Of a stretch of 64,000 nucleotides of DNA, positions 24,005 to 33,804 are shown piece after piece. Position 1 is the first letter of the stretch. Every line of letters starts with the position of its first letter. A program made the position numbers and the translations under genes. Under the pieces are notes generated by a model, which had not been told where the DNA came from, did no database searches, and saw nothing but the letters and a program-made list of their open reading frames with translations. The stretch comes from an uncultured Duncaniella sp. (GTDB lineage: Bacteria > Bacteroidota > Bacteroidia > Bacteroidales > Muribaculaceae): positions 273 through 64,272 of the forward strand of contig NZ_CAJTQC010000006.1 in NCBI RefSeq assembly GCF_910578445.1, in the 5' to 3' direction.

Positions 24005-26449
24005 TCACTTTCCGAACAGAGTGTAGGTCTCGCCTGCTTTTGTCGGAAGATCGTAAAGATAGGTTTTCTTCAGCTCAACAGGATTAAGCTTCGCATCAGG
24101 ACTGATAATCGGTGCGAGACCGTCGTTGACAGCAAACAGCGCATTGCCATTCTCGCCTTTGGCCGATTTGAGCCCCTTGCCCTTGATTGGAGTCAGTGTG
24201 CGCAGACGGCAATTTCCTCCGATGGTCGATTTGATGGTCACTTTTTCAATGCGTCCGTTTTTCCATGACATGTCTATCACAAAACCTCCACGTGACACGA
24301 GACCGGTGACTTCACCGTCGGGCCATACCGATGGAAGTGCCGGAAGAAGATAGATAAATCCATCGTGGCTTTGCATGAGCATTTCGGCTATACCGGCTAC
24401 ACATCCGAAATTACCGTCGATCTGGAACGGCGGGTGAGCATCGAAGAAGTTGGGATATGTTCCGCCTTTCTTCTTTTCGTTGCGCACGAGTGTCAGCTGG
24501 TCGGTTATCAGTTTATAGGCATGGTCGCCGTCGAGCATTCGCGCCCACAGACACACCTTCCATCCCATGCTCCATCCGGTTGAAGGGTCTCCGCGGTGGA
24601 TGAGCGATGTGCGCGCCGCATCGAAGAGCTCGGGAGTGCGGAAGGGAGAAATCTGGTTGGCAGGATACATGCCATAGAGATGCGAGACATGACGGTGGTT
24701 GTCTTGGGGATTATCCCAGTCGCCCATCCATTCCTGAAGCTGTCCCCACTTGCCGATGCGCATCGGTGAGATTTCATTCACACGGATTTTAAGACGGTCG
24801 GCAAACTCCTTGTCGGTATCGAGGATGGTAGCAGCTGTGATGATATTGTTCCAAAGTTCGGTGACGAGCTGATTGTCCATCGTAGTTCCGGCTGTTGTGG
24901 TCGCGTTGTGGCCTTTGGGGGCATTTTCAGGAGAGTTGCTCGGAGCGACCACGAGCATGCCGCTCTGAGGTTCATAGACCATTGTGGCATCAAAGAACTC
25001 TCCCGCACCCTTCATGATGGGATATGCCTCACGGAGAAATTCGATGTCGCCTGTGTGGAGATAGTGTTCCCACAGATGACGGCAGAGCCATGCGCCGCCA
25101 CTCATCCACATGCCAGAGGGAGCATTGTCGATAGAACCTGTCACACGCCAGATGTCGGTGTTGTGGTGAAGCACCCAGCCCGGAGCGCCATACATGATTT
25201 TGGCAGTCTCTGCTCCAGTCTTGCTCACTTCCTTGATGAGACGGAACAGCGGTTCGTTAAGTTCCGTGAGATTGGTGACCTCTGCAGGCCAGTAGTTCAT
25301 TTCAAGGTTGATGTTGCAGGTGTATTTGCTATCCCACGACGGGAACATCTTATCGTTCCAGATACCCTGAAGGTTCGCAGCCTGACCGCCGGGCTGGGAA
25401 CTGCTGACGAGCAGGTAGCGGCCAAACTTGTAGTAGTTGGCCACAAGCTGATTGTCGTGAGTGTCCTTGAAGCGCTCGATGCGAATGTCGGTTGGAACGT
25501 CGGCATATTTGTCATCGCCGAGGTCGAGGGTCGAAGTCCCAATCTGCTTCTGATAGAAATCAACATGCTCTTTTTTGGCCTTGTCGTAAGGCTTGGTGAG
25601 CGCATTGGCAAGATATTCCTTGCTGCGGGCTTCCTCATCGCCTGAAATATCTGTATAATCGTTGAAGTTTGTGGCGATGGACGTATAGATGACCGCCTCA
25701 TCGGCATTCTCTACTGAAATCACACCGTCGCGTGACGACATGCGTCCGCCTTTATTGACAGCGGTCGCCCTGCCCTGAAACTCTACTTTGCCTTTGAGCC
25801 CCTCGTGATTCGAGCCGACTCCGCTAAGAGTGATGTCGTTGCCCTCGGAGGTAATCATCACATCGGGGTGTGGCGAAGTGAGCGACGCGTTGAATGTCAC
25901 ACTTCCGGGCTTGTCGGCTGTAATTCGGGTGATAACCACCTGATCCGGGAAAGAAGTGAATGTCTCACGTGTGAAATTCACACCGTCGACTTTATATTTA
26001 ACAACCGTGCGAGCCGAATCGAGGCTCAGCTCGCGGTAGTAGTTCTCATAACGTGTATGGCCGGGAAAAGTGATGCGGAGATCGCCGAAAGGCTGATAAG
26101 GCATGCCTTGGTTGGTCTTTGACTTGACATGAGCCGTAGCCATGTCCTGAGCCTCGCGATATTTGCCTTCAAACACAAGCTGGCGGATTTTCGGAATCCA
26201 CTCCAATGCTTCCGGATTGGCATTGTTGTTCGGCTGTCCGGCCCAGATAGTCTCCTCGTTGAGCTGAATCTGCTCAGCTCCGGGATTGCCATAGACCATA
26301 GCTCCGAGACGGCCGTTGCCGAGAGGCAACGCCTCAGTCCAGACCTGAGCCGGCTTGTCGTACCATAACTTGTGTTCTTGCGATGCTGAAGCATCAAGCG
26401 CCATCATTGCGATTGCGGTAATGATTAGTTGTTTCGAAAGTACTTTCAT
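24005..26449 (-). CDS. GH95 alpha-L-fucosidase / alpha-L-galactosidase
   Basis: Exported enzyme of 814 residues, signal peptide about 1-22. It opens with the GH95 N-terminal beta domain (KLWYDKPAQVWTEALPLGNG then RLGAMVYGNP; QLNEETIWAG). The (alpha/alpha)6 domain carries LEMNYWPAEVTNLTELNEP, GWSMGWKVCLWARM and HRHVSHLYGMYP. GH95 members remove alpha-1,2-L-fucose or, in RG-II chain A, terminal L-galactose. Given the neighbours, L-galactosidase activity is the better guess. It is the first gene of operon B, with a complete promoter 21-52 bases upstream and two palindromes next to that promoter. Confidence 0.9.
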   Translation of the reverse strand: MKVLSKQLIITAIAMMALDASASQEHKLWYDKPAQVWTEALPLGNGRLGAMVYGNPGAEQIQLNEETIWAGQPNNNANPEALEWIPKIRQLVFEGKYREAQDMATAHVKSKTNQGMPYQPFGDLRITFPGHTRYENYYRELSLDSARTVVKYKVDGVNFTRETFTSFPDQVVITRITADKPGSVTFNASLTSPHPDVMITSEGNDITLSGVGSNHEGLKGKVEFQGRATAVNKGGRMSSRDGVISVENADEAVIYTSIATNFNDYTDISGDEEARSKEYLANALTKPYDKAKKEHVDFYQKQIGTSTLDLGDDKYADVPTDIRIERFKDTHDNQLVANYYKFGRYLLVSSSQPGGQAANLQGIWNDKMFPSWDSKYTCNINLEMNYWPAEVTNLTELNEPLFRLIKEVSKTGAETAKIMYGAPGWVLHHNTDIWRVTGSIDNAPSGMWMSGGAWLCRHLWEHYLHTGDIEFLREAYPIMKGAGEFFDATMVYEPQSGMLVVAPSNSPENAPKGHNATTTAGTTMDNQLVTELWNNIITAATILDTDKEFADRLKIRVNEISPMRIGKWGQLQEWMGDWDNPQDNHRHVSHLYGMYPANQISPFRTPELFDAARTSLIHRGDPSTGWSMGWKVCLWARMLDGDHAYKLITDQLTLVRNEKKKGGTYPNFFDAHPPFQIDGNFGCVAGIAEMLMQSHDGFIYLLPALPSVWPDGEVTGLVSRGGFVIDMSWKNGRIEKVTIKSTIGGNCRLRTLTPIKGKGLKSAKGENGNALFAVNDGLAPIISPDAKLNPVELKKTYLYDLPTKAGETYTLFGK

Positions 26450-26469
26450 GGAAGATAATTTTGGGTAAA

Positions 26470-26501
26470 CAAAGATAGTGCTTTTCCTTCATTCCTACAA
26501 A
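26470..26501 (-). promoter_or_regulatory. Promoter of RG-II operon B
   Basis: On the minus strand TTTG (26498-26501), a 20-base spacer and TATCTTTG (26470-26477) make a full Bacteroidota promoter. The transcript leader before the GH95 ATG would be only about 15 bases. Confidence 0.8.
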
Positions 26502-26502
26502 T

Positions 26503-26540
26503 CTTATTGTAAAATCATTTTACTGTAATCTACAAGATTA
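26503..26540. promoter_or_regulatory. Candidate operator: two adjacent palindromes upstream of operon B
   Basis: GTAAAATCATTTTAC (26509-26523) and TAATCTACAAGATTA (26526-26540) are perfect dyads placed just upstream of the -33 box. The first overlaps CTTATTGTAAAAT (26503-26515), whose reverse complement occurs at 57963-57975 upstream of operon A. The position fits an activator site; the binding protein is unknown. Confidence 0.45.
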
Positions 26541-26616
26541 TGAGGCAGAAGCAAATTTCAATAGGGTAGCAAGACGACCTTTCGTGACAGGTCTCGGAGC
26601 TAAAAGCATTGATTTT

Positions 26617-26640
26617 AAGTGTATATTTTACACTTTTTGT
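26617..26640 (+). terminator. Weak terminator-like hairpin in the operon A/B gap
   Basis: AAGTGTA and TACACTT flank a short loop and are followed by a T run. The stem is only 7 bp and A/T-rich, so its function is doubtful. Apart from this, the operator region, the small membrane ORF and the terminator near 27150, I see nothing in 26450-27192. Confidence 0.25.
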
Positions 26641-26881
26641 ATTTCAGACCATTCCGTCTCCCCTTCCACATCAATGATTCCCCCCTCTGTAAGTCGTCTT
26701 TTACTCTTGCCGCATCCATAATTTTTTAAACTTTTTTCACAACCGGATTGTTTTTATAGCATAGACTTTTACACATTAGACAAGAATCCAGATGTCAGTC
26801 ACTATCCCGATAAAACCCACCTCAGCATAACCCCCTACGAAAAATGAAAAAATCGAGAATCCGACTTTAAATCAGCTGTGC

Positions 26882-27106
26882 TTGCTATTGATACCCGTAT
26901 TTATCGCCTATGCTGTGATGATAATCCAAAAATCTTATCTGACATGGGCTATTGTAATGGCCATTGCATCTGTGGCAGTCTTTGTCATAGCTTCAGTCTA
27001 TTTTTGCATCCGTCAGAAATGTTACCAACAACTGACCATAATATTATTCGTACTTCTAATATGGGGATTGGTATTCCTGTCAAACCATGCAATATCCTCC
27101 ATTTGA
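26882..27106 (+). CDS. Possible small membrane protein, start codon uncertain or gene damaged
   Basis: An open frame of about 74 codons encodes two or three hydrophobic segments (IPVFIAYAVMII; WAIVMAIASVAVFVIASVYF; IILFVLLIWGLVFL). It ends shortly before a bidirectional terminator on the same strand, as a real gene would. It has no ATG: the first usable start is TTG at 26882, while an ATG at 26844 (MKKSRIRL then stop) is in another frame. Either a short gene with a TTG start or a frameshifted remnant is possible. I recognise no family. Confidence 0.3.
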   Translation: MLLIPVFIAYAVMIIQKSYLTWAIVMAIASVAVFVIASVYFCIRQKCYQQLTIILFVLLIWGLVFLSNHAISSI

Positions 27107-27130
27107 CAGGAAGAAGAGACATCATATAAA

Positions 27131-27174
27131 AAAATACTCCGCCATAATAGAATCTATTACGACGGAGTATTTTT
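27131..27174. terminator. Bidirectional terminator at the end of RG-II operon A
   Basis: AAAATACTCCG (27131-27141) pairs with CGGAGTATTTT (27163-27173), and an inner TAATAG/CTATTA dyad extends the hairpin. Both strands carry T-rich tails. It lies 19 bases after the stop of the PL1 gene. Confidence 0.8.
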
Positions 27175-27192
27175 CATTATAATTCCTATGAC

Positions 27193-28815
27193 TTATTTAG
27201 CAAGCTCATTGGCATATACCTCAATCCATGTGTAGCCGTTGCCCGAATCCTTTGCTGAGTCGGTCGGGTCGTTGGGATTGAGACCATGTTTCTTCTCCCA
27301 TGCGTCGGGCAGACCGTCGTTGTCGCTGTCAACGCGGGGTTTACCCTTGTATTCGGGAAGTCCGCCAACCTGACGCGGGTCGGTGATAATACCGTTTTTA
27401 TAAGAGTCGGAAGGCAGACGGCGCTTCACGTAGGGAGTGGAGCAGGTGTACTTGTCGGCATCCTTCTCATAAATAGCCTTGCCGGTCTTCACGGTCTTGA
27501 TGACACGCGCGTCGACGGCATCACGCTTGGGCTTGGTAGCACCGGCATTCTTAAGCACATATTCATAGGCGGGAGCGGTCTCCATAATGGTCACATCGGC
27601 CATAGGGAAAGGAGCGTCGGCCTTAAGCTCTGCAATGCGCTCAGAAGGCACAGGACCATTGTAGATCTGCACACCTCCGGCCCAGTTGTCGGCAGTCACC
27701 TTGTCGTTGCCCCACACCTTGTTGCCGCTGACATAGGCCTTGCCAAACTTGTCTTTGAAAGCCTTGTCGCGTCCGGCTTCCATCTTGACAATGCGGTAGC
27801 GGATGGGAGCGTCAGCCGAATTGGTTTCGGTGATAGGTCCGGGCTTGAAGTTGTTGTTGATGATGTTGAGACGGCTTGTGTGGTCACCGCCATCGACCGA
27901 ACGATTCCACCAGTTGTAGGTTACGTTGTTGATGAAGTTGAAATCTTCATCCATGCCGATTGAGCAGTTACGCGAGATGTTTGATGCGAAAAGGTTGCGT
28001 GCAAAGGTGCTGTTGTGGCCACCGATAGTCGCACCGAAGGCATGGTTATAGAGGTCAAGCGCCTCGGAGAAAATCGAGTTCTGGATTGTGATATTGACAG
28101 TCGGGAGCTTCTCGCCTTTGCCTGTCTCCGGATTGCGGTTGTAGACGTGACGGTAGATCGACATGTTTTCGTCAAGACCCCATGAACCCGACACATGATC
28201 GAGGATTATGTTGCCCACGGCATTGCCACCGAGAGCGTCGTCACGGAAAGCGACATCCTGAGCACCACGGCGGAAGCGCATGTGGCGGATAATCACGTCG
28301 TGAGTGTCAATGAGGAATGATGCACCGGTCACGCAGACACCGTCGCCGGGAGCTGTCTGACCGAGTATGGTGATGTAGGGCGCGCGGACAGTGATGGGAG
28401 AGTTCAGTTTGATGACACCTGCGACATTAAACACGATTGTGCGCGCTCCACCCTTCTCACAGGCCTCACGAAGAGTGCCGGGGCCACTGTCGGCAAGCGA
28501 TGTCACGACATACACCTTGCCGCCGCGTCCGCCGGGAGTATAAGCACCGCCACCTTCAGCACCGGGAAAGGCCACGATGTCGGCTTTTATAAGGTCCTCA
28601 GGCTTCGATGCCCACGGACGGTATGGACGGCCGTTCTCGGCCTCCTCTTTCATCACTATCGGATAGGCCTCAGCCCAAGCCTTGTCGGAATGGGCATCCC
28701 ATTCTGCCTCCTGACGGGCTGCACGGGCCTTGATTGAATCAGGAATTGTAGGATACTGGGCAGCTATGTCCATCGTTGCCATAGCCGCAAGTACTATCAC
28801 TGCTGTTTTCTTCAT
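27193..28815 (-). CDS. PL1 family pectate lyase
   Basis: Exported right-handed beta-helix polysaccharide lyase of 540 residues from the ATG at 28815. An in-frame ATG at 28827 would add MYKD, but the signal peptide MKKTAVIVLAAMATMDIAA starts at the inner Met. PL1 features are AFPGAEGGGAYTPGGRGG near the N terminus, RHMRFRRGAQDVAFRDDALG and NIILDHVSGSWGLDENMSI. The C terminus carries a calcium-binding repeat like thrombospondin type 3 (DSDNDGLPDAWEKKHGLNP). The enzyme cleaves alpha-1,4-galacturonan by beta-elimination with Ca2+, probably on the homogalacturonan backbone that holds RG-II. It is last in operon A, followed by a terminator. Confidence 0.9.
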   Translation of the reverse strand: MKKTAVIVLAAMATMDIAAQYPTIPDSIKARAARQEAEWDAHSDKAWAEAYPIVMKEEAENGRPYRPWASKPEDLIKADIVAFPGAEGGGAYTPGGRGGKVYVVTSLADSGPGTLREACEKGGARTIVFNVAGVIKLNSPITVRAPYITILGQTAPGDGVCVTGASFLIDTHDVIIRHMRFRRGAQDVAFRDDALGGNAVGNIILDHVSGSWGLDENMSIYRHVYNRNPETGKGEKLPTVNITIQNSIFSEALDLYNHAFGATIGGHNSTFARNLFASNISRNCSIGMDEDFNFINNVTYNWWNRSVDGGDHTSRLNIINNNFKPGPITETNSADAPIRYRIVKMEAGRDKAFKDKFGKAYVSGNKVWGNDKVTADNWAGGVQIYNGPVPSERIAELKADAPFPMADVTIMETAPAYEYVLKNAGATKPKRDAVDARVIKTVKTGKAIYEKDADKYTCSTPYVKRRLPSDSYKNGIITDPRQVGGLPEYKGKPRVDSDNDGLPDAWEKKHGLNPNDPTDSAKDSGNGYTWIEVYANELAK

Positions 28816-28842
28816 ATCTTTATACATGTTTCTATAAGATTC

Positions 28843-31464
28843 TTATTTCTGAATGCCGAATTCTTGCTGCTGCAGGTCGACTTCCTCAAGGATTTTACGC
28901 TTCTCTTCTTCTGACAGTGAGGGAGCATTCACATCGGTATTCTGACGCTTAATCGACGCACCGGCCTTGCGCTGGTCGCTATAGAGAGCGGGGATAGCCG
29001 CCGGAACACTCTCTATCTCGAGTTCAGCAGGTGTCGGAGCATGAGTTCCGGGAGCTTCTACGCGGGCCTTTATCTTGATTTTGCCCGGAGTGCGGGTCGA
29101 ACGGATGAGCACGGGAGCTGAGCCCCACTCCACCGGACGCGGATTGGCATGGATGGAGGCATCCCCGATAATCTCGCCTTCGCCCTCAACCTCAAACACG
29201 ATGTTTTCCTTGGCCAGACGACGCACATTGCCATTGTCGTCTGTAACCTCGGCAACCACGACTATAAAATCAGAACCGTCGGCCACAAGGGGTTTGCCTT
29301 CCCAGTCGGCATAGAGACGGAGTTTGGTCGAACGTCGCGAAGGCATCTTCCTCTCGGTCGCAACGACCTTGCCGTCGACTATACCCTCGGCCACCATATT
29401 GACAGCCTGCCAGTTCTTATTTGTATAGCTATAGTTACGTGCTTCCCAGAAGTCCCATACATTTTCGAAGACCACAGGAGCTGACGGCATTCCGCCTTCA
29501 CGGTGAATCACCGGGAGAGTCCAAGACTTCGCTCCGTCGTAGATTGAGAGACGCACAGAGTCACAGTTGCTGAACACGACAACGTCGGGGTCTGAGAACT
29601 GTGTCATTTCGTGCATAATATAGACCATCGGACCTGACTCGGCTGTCGGGTGCTTGAGGTCGTGGGATGTCTGACTGCGGAACATGTGGTAGGCATACTT
29701 TGGCTGACGGAACGCGTCGTAGATGCCTCCCCAGTATGGATCGGGGTGATAGCCACGCTGATGGTCAAACGGATGCCACTGAGCGCCACCGATAAATTTG
29801 CCAGTAGTGCGATAGAGACCGTCGTAGGTCTTGGCAAGTGAAAGCGCCTGCACCTTCATCGGGCGCTCGCCCCAGCTGCGCGATGCACGGTTGTCGTTGT
29901 TGTGGGCATACCAGTCATCGACATTCTCGCCAAATTCACGGGTGAAGATGTTCTGACGCGGAGCATCGGCCTTTTCATCGTCGCCGGGCCAGCCATAGAC
30001 GAGATCATAGTTTTCCTTTACGCCCGCAGAGTGCATGTCGGCAGCGGCAATCGGGCGTCCCGGATAGGGATATTCATCCTTGGTGATCTGAAGCGCTTCG
30101 AGCGAGAAGTTTTCGGGATAGCGTGTCTCGTTGAGAATTGGTTCCCACATCAGCACCGAGGGATGGTTGCGGTCGCGACGGATGATTTCGCGGGTATTCT
30201 GATGGACTTTCTCGGCAAATTTTGGGTCTTTGTTCCAGAACTGCCATCCGGGTGTAGCCACGATGACAAACATTCCGAGTTCGTCGCAGGCATCCATAAA
30301 CGAGGGGTCTTGCGGATAGTGAGCCACACGGATAATACGGCAGCCTGCGTCACGCAGGCGTTTTGCGTCGCGCCATTGCTGCGAATTAGGGACAGCGTTG
30401 CCCACATAGGCAAAATCCTGATGACGGTTTGCTCCGACAAGCTGACCGAAAGGCTTGCCATTGAGGATGAAGCCTTTGTCGCCGTCAAACTCGAAATAGC
30501 GTATGCCGACACGTGTCGCGCCTCCGTCAACAGTTTCTTTACCATCCTTGACACGCGACTCTATGCGATAGAGCGTGGGGCTGTCGGGACTCCACAGCTG
30601 CGGATTCCTGACATGGAATGTCTGTGCGACAGTCTTGGTCTGACCGGGCTTTAGCGTAATGGCAGAGTTGCTGATTTTCTGGATAAGCTTGCCTTCGGGG
30701 TCTATCAGCGAGGTCTCGACATAGACCTTACGCGACTTATCGCCACTGTTGGCTACGTCGGTATTGACAATCACATCGGCGCTCTTGTCGGAAACCTTGT
30801 CGAAATGCACAAAGACTCCACCGCCAGCCACTCGGTTGGCCTCGACGGCATCGGTTATGGCAACCGGCGATTTGGCTATCATCCACACGTCGCGATAGAT
30901 GCCGCCATGATAGGCAAAGTCGAGCGAGTGCTGCGGTTTTCCGGGAGGGAAACTCTTGTCGTCGCTATTGTCGGCCATCACGGCAACCACACAGCTGTCG
31001 CCGGGCTGCACACCGGCCTCGGTGAGCGAGATTGTGACCGGAAGATAACCTCCGAAATTAGCCTTGACCTCCTTGCCGTTGACAAAGAATTTCTGTTTGC
31101 CCATGACGGCCTCGAAGTGAAGCGCCACATCCTTTCCTTTGGTATCAGCAGGCATCACGAAATGTTTGCGATACCACGCCACACCCTGATAGTTGCGACA
31201 TCCGCTCCCTTCGGCCGGAAGCAGCTCTACGGTGTGGGGAGTCGACACGACTTCCCATTTGGAATCGTCAAGCCCGACGGCCTGTCCGTCGGCCACGTCG
31301 CCAAGATGGTAGCGCCAGCCGTTATTGAAGTCATAGACCTGTCGGCCGGAATCCTCTATCGGAAAAAATCCGGCAACAGAAATCTCCTGCGGTGTCACCT
31401 TGTCCGAGGCGACAGCCACGGACGGAAGGAGCAGGAATGATAGGATAGTTGCAAGTATTTTCAT
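28843..31464 (-). CDS. GH2 family glycoside hydrolase
   Basis: Exported enzyme of 873 residues, taking the ATG at 31464 because MKILATILSFLLLPSVAVA makes the signal peptide; an ATG four codons earlier is also in frame. Domains in order: sugar-binding jelly-roll (WYRKHFVMP; HFEAVMGKQKFFVNG), immunoglobulin-like domain, and a TIM barrel with the acid/base Glu in MWEPILNET (about 443) and the nucleophile Glu in TREFGEN (about 510). C-terminal beta domains follow, then a charged tail (SEEEKRKILEEVDLQQQ). GH2 activities in RG-II include beta-galactosidase, alpha-L-arabinopyranosidase and beta-glucuronidase; this one is not decided by sequence. It lies three bases after the GH139-like gene. Confidence 0.88.
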   Translation of the reverse strand: MKILATILSFLLLPSVAVASDKVTPQEISVAGFFPIEDSGRQVYDFNNGWRYHLGDVADGQAVGLDDSKWEVVSTPHTVELLPAEGSGCRNYQGVAWYRKHFVMPADTKGKDVALHFEAVMGKQKFFVNGKEVKANFGGYLPVTISLTEAGVQPGDSCVVAVMADNSDDKSFPPGKPQHSLDFAYHGGIYRDVWMIAKSPVAITDAVEANRVAGGGVFVHFDKVSDKSADVIVNTDVANSGDKSRKVYVETSLIDPEGKLIQKISNSAITLKPGQTKTVAQTFHVRNPQLWSPDSPTLYRIESRVKDGKETVDGGATRVGIRYFEFDGDKGFILNGKPFGQLVGANRHQDFAYVGNAVPNSQQWRDAKRLRDAGCRIIRVAHYPQDPSFMDACDELGMFVIVATPGWQFWNKDPKFAEKVHQNTREIIRRDRNHPSVLMWEPILNETRYPENFSLEALQITKDEYPYPGRPIAAADMHSAGVKENYDLVYGWPGDDEKADAPRQNIFTREFGENVDDWYAHNNDNRASRSWGERPMKVQALSLAKTYDGLYRTTGKFIGGAQWHPFDHQRGYHPDPYWGGIYDAFRQPKYAYHMFRSQTSHDLKHPTAESGPMVYIMHEMTQFSDPDVVVFSNCDSVRLSIYDGAKSWTLPVIHREGGMPSAPVVFENVWDFWEARNYSYTNKNWQAVNMVAEGIVDGKVVATERKMPSRRSTKLRLYADWEGKPLVADGSDFIVVVAEVTDDNGNVRRLAKENIVFEVEGEGEIIGDASIHANPRPVEWGSAPVLIRSTRTPGKIKIKARVEAPGTHAPTPAELEIESVPAAIPALYSDQRKAGASIKRQNTDVNAPSLSEEEKRKILEEVDLQQQEFGIQK

Positions 31465-31479
31465 GTTACAAGTCATTTT

Positions 31480-33759
31480 TTATTTCAGTTCTGTTGGCAA
31501 AACTATGTCGGCGGCACGTTCGGCCGGAGTCACGACAAGTTTCGTTAGTTTCCCGCCTTTCAACTCAGCTTCGACAGTAGTGTTTGCCGGAGCATGAAGC
31601 TTGAAACTGATGTCGCGGCTTAACGGCCACGCCGGGAAGAGATGGATTTCATCACCGTTGGTCTGCATGAGCATTTCCTGTAGCCCGATCATGGCACTTC
31701 CACCCCAGTTGTGGTCAGGAGTCCAGTCGTATCCCGGCCCGAAGAAAGCAGGGAAACGATGAGAACCATTGGCCCACTTCTGCGAGTTGAGTTCAAAAGC
31801 CTCGTCGGTAAGCCCCAGACATGCAGCCCAGATGTTGTCCTGCTTCCAGCCCGTGGTCGAGCGGAAACGCAATGCATCGGGGTCATAGAGATAGGTGTTG
31901 CGGGCAATATCTAGATGCGAGCTGTCACTGACGGTCGCTCCATAGAAGCGCCACGGCCAGACGGGATAGAGCTGAGGAGTCTCCACGTTGTTTATTCGCT
32001 CCCATGTCTTGGCCGGAGAAATCATAATATGTCCGTCAAGATAGCGGTGAGGAATCTCAGGAATACTCCCGAGGAGTGTATTCCACTTTGCGACAGCAGT
32101 ATCGCCCTGCGATTTGAGATAACCGATATAGTCGCCTGTCACTCTCCGCAGGGCAGCGACAGTCGATGAGGCATTGTTGGTCATCTTGTAGGTTTCGCAA
32201 CCCGAACCGGGGAAAAGTATGAGTTTCCCATCGCCGTCAAGGCTCTTGCTTCCACGACGCGAGGCGAGATAGCGGTAATGCTCGTCGAAAAAAGTCAGCG
32301 AACTTTCAATCAGCGGACGGTAGGCCGAAATGTCAGTCCCGGCATAGCGCGCGCTTTCAAGCATCATCTGGCAGAATTCGAGCACAGTGTCCCACTCATA
32401 TTCGAGCCATGCGTTGTATTCGACACCGGGGTCGGCGTATGCCGGACGTTTAGTGCCATACTCCATCATGTTTGGCAGACCGAACAATTCAATCTGCTCG
32501 GCGAAGCATGCCCCGTCGTGATTCCAATAGACACGCGACCTCAGTTCTGCATTCGAGAGCATGCGGTTATAAAAATCAAACTGAGGCTTCATCATGTCAA
32601 AATCACCGCTTTTGAGCATCGGCCAATAGACCAGACGCTGATTTTGCGCTGTCATCGTGCCACCACCCCAATTACGATAGTCGGGCGTGAATGTCTCGGT
32701 TGCCTTGACATGATGCGGGTCAAACGTGAAAAGTCCGCCATTGAACTTTGTCGGTTCTGCACCGTAGGCGTTACATCCGAGCATATAGCGGAAGAGCGTA
32801 TAGTTCTGAGCCATACGGCCGACAACAGAGTCGGCATCCGTCGGCGAGGCTATGTAGCTGCGCTTCCAGTAGTCGCGCCACCATCCGCGCGATTTGGTTC
32901 GGTCGTCGCGGAGTCTGACAGAGCGCTCAAGGCTTTCAAGCGCATCCTGCCACTCGTCAACAGAGGTCTGAGCGTTGTGGAGGCTGATGGTGAAATCAAA
33001 CTTCTTCGCAGGCTTGGCGGCGGTGAAATTCCATGAGCGGAAATCAGTGCCGTCATATACGCCATCGCTGACACCGGTAAACCGCAGGTTGTCGCCTTTC
33101 AGACGACCACCTGAAATCAGTCCGGCAAGCGGATTCCACAGCTGTGACTTGACTGAATCGAGACCTTCGCGGGTCACCGTAACGTCAAACACCGTAGTCT
33201 CAGGATTGCGGTGGAAGAAGGTGACTTCGCGCTCACCAGCCTTGATTGAATCGCGGGTCGTGACGAGATTTTTTGGCGACGACCATTTCCACGAGTTCTG
33301 CCGTCCCTCCCCTTTCTTGAAAGGACGGTCGGCATAGCGCCAGCTTTCATAACTCAACTCAGGCGAGACAGCCTTTGGGCTCTCCACCTCAACGTGAATC
33401 ACCGGGCGGAACACATCGGCCCACACTGTGACCTTCGAGCCGTTGACCATGAGTTCGCAATAGCCTTCCTCAAGTTTCAGGCGCTGGGAGAACGGAGCTG
33501 TCCCGTCGCCGGGTATATGCAAGCGCACACGCCCCTGTTTCAGAAGGGTATTGTTTTCGTCGTATGCACCGCTGCGACTTATGTAAAAAAGCACATCACC
33601 GTCCTCGGCCCACAGATTCATCCCGATGTCACCGCCACCCACCGGCATTGAAGCCGATGAGTCGTGGCTCATGCTGTCCCACACATAATCGGCAGGAACA
33701 TTGGCAGTCATCGTGATGGCTGAGGCCAAAAGGACAGGCAGTAGCACTCGTCTTTTCAT
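31480..33759 (-). CDS. GH139-like enzyme (DUF5703), probable 2-O-methyl-alpha-L-fucosidase
   Basis: Exported protein of 759 residues (signal peptide about 1-19). The N-terminal beta domain starts VWDSMSHDSSASMPVGGGDI then GMNLWAEDGDVLFY, a pattern I associate with DUF5703. The rest looks like an (alpha/alpha)6 barrel (QNYTLFRYMLGCNAYG; RNWGGGTMTAQNQRLVYWP; FGPGYDWTPDHNWGGSAM) with a closing beta domain. It resembles GH95 in overall plan. In the B. thetaiotaomicron RG-II locus, as I remember it, a GH139 enzyme precedes an esterase and a GH106 rhamnosidase, and the same trio occurs here. The expected substrate is the 2-O-methyl-L-fucose of chain B. Confidence 0.7.
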   Translation of the reverse strand: MKRRVLLPVLLASAITMTANVPADYVWDSMSHDSSASMPVGGGDIGMNLWAEDGDVLFYISRSGAYDENNTLLKQGRVRLHIPGDGTAPFSQRLKLEEGYCELMVNGSKVTVWADVFRPVIHVEVESPKAVSPELSYESWRYADRPFKKGEGRQNSWKWSSPKNLVTTRDSIKAGEREVTFFHRNPETTVFDVTVTREGLDSVKSQLWNPLAGLISGGRLKGDNLRFTGVSDGVYDGTDFRSWNFTAAKPAKKFDFTISLHNAQTSVDEWQDALESLERSVRLRDDRTKSRGWWRDYWKRSYIASPTDADSVVGRMAQNYTLFRYMLGCNAYGAEPTKFNGGLFTFDPHHVKATETFTPDYRNWGGGTMTAQNQRLVYWPMLKSGDFDMMKPQFDFYNRMLSNAELRSRVYWNHDGACFAEQIELFGLPNMMEYGTKRPAYADPGVEYNAWLEYEWDTVLEFCQMMLESARYAGTDISAYRPLIESSLTFFDEHYRYLASRRGSKSLDGDGKLILFPGSGCETYKMTNNASSTVAALRRVTGDYIGYLKSQGDTAVAKWNTLLGSIPEIPHRYLDGHIMISPAKTWERINNVETPQLYPVWPWRFYGATVSDSSHLDIARNTYLYDPDALRFRSTTGWKQDNIWAACLGLTDEAFELNSQKWANGSHRFPAFFGPGYDWTPDHNWGGSAMIGLQEMLMQTNGDEIHLFPAWPLSRDISFKLHAPANTTVEAELKGGKLTKLVVTPAERAADIVLPTELK

Positions 33760-33804
33760 AATACAATTATTTTATAGGCTGTTTAAGGCTGATAACCAAC
33801 CGAA

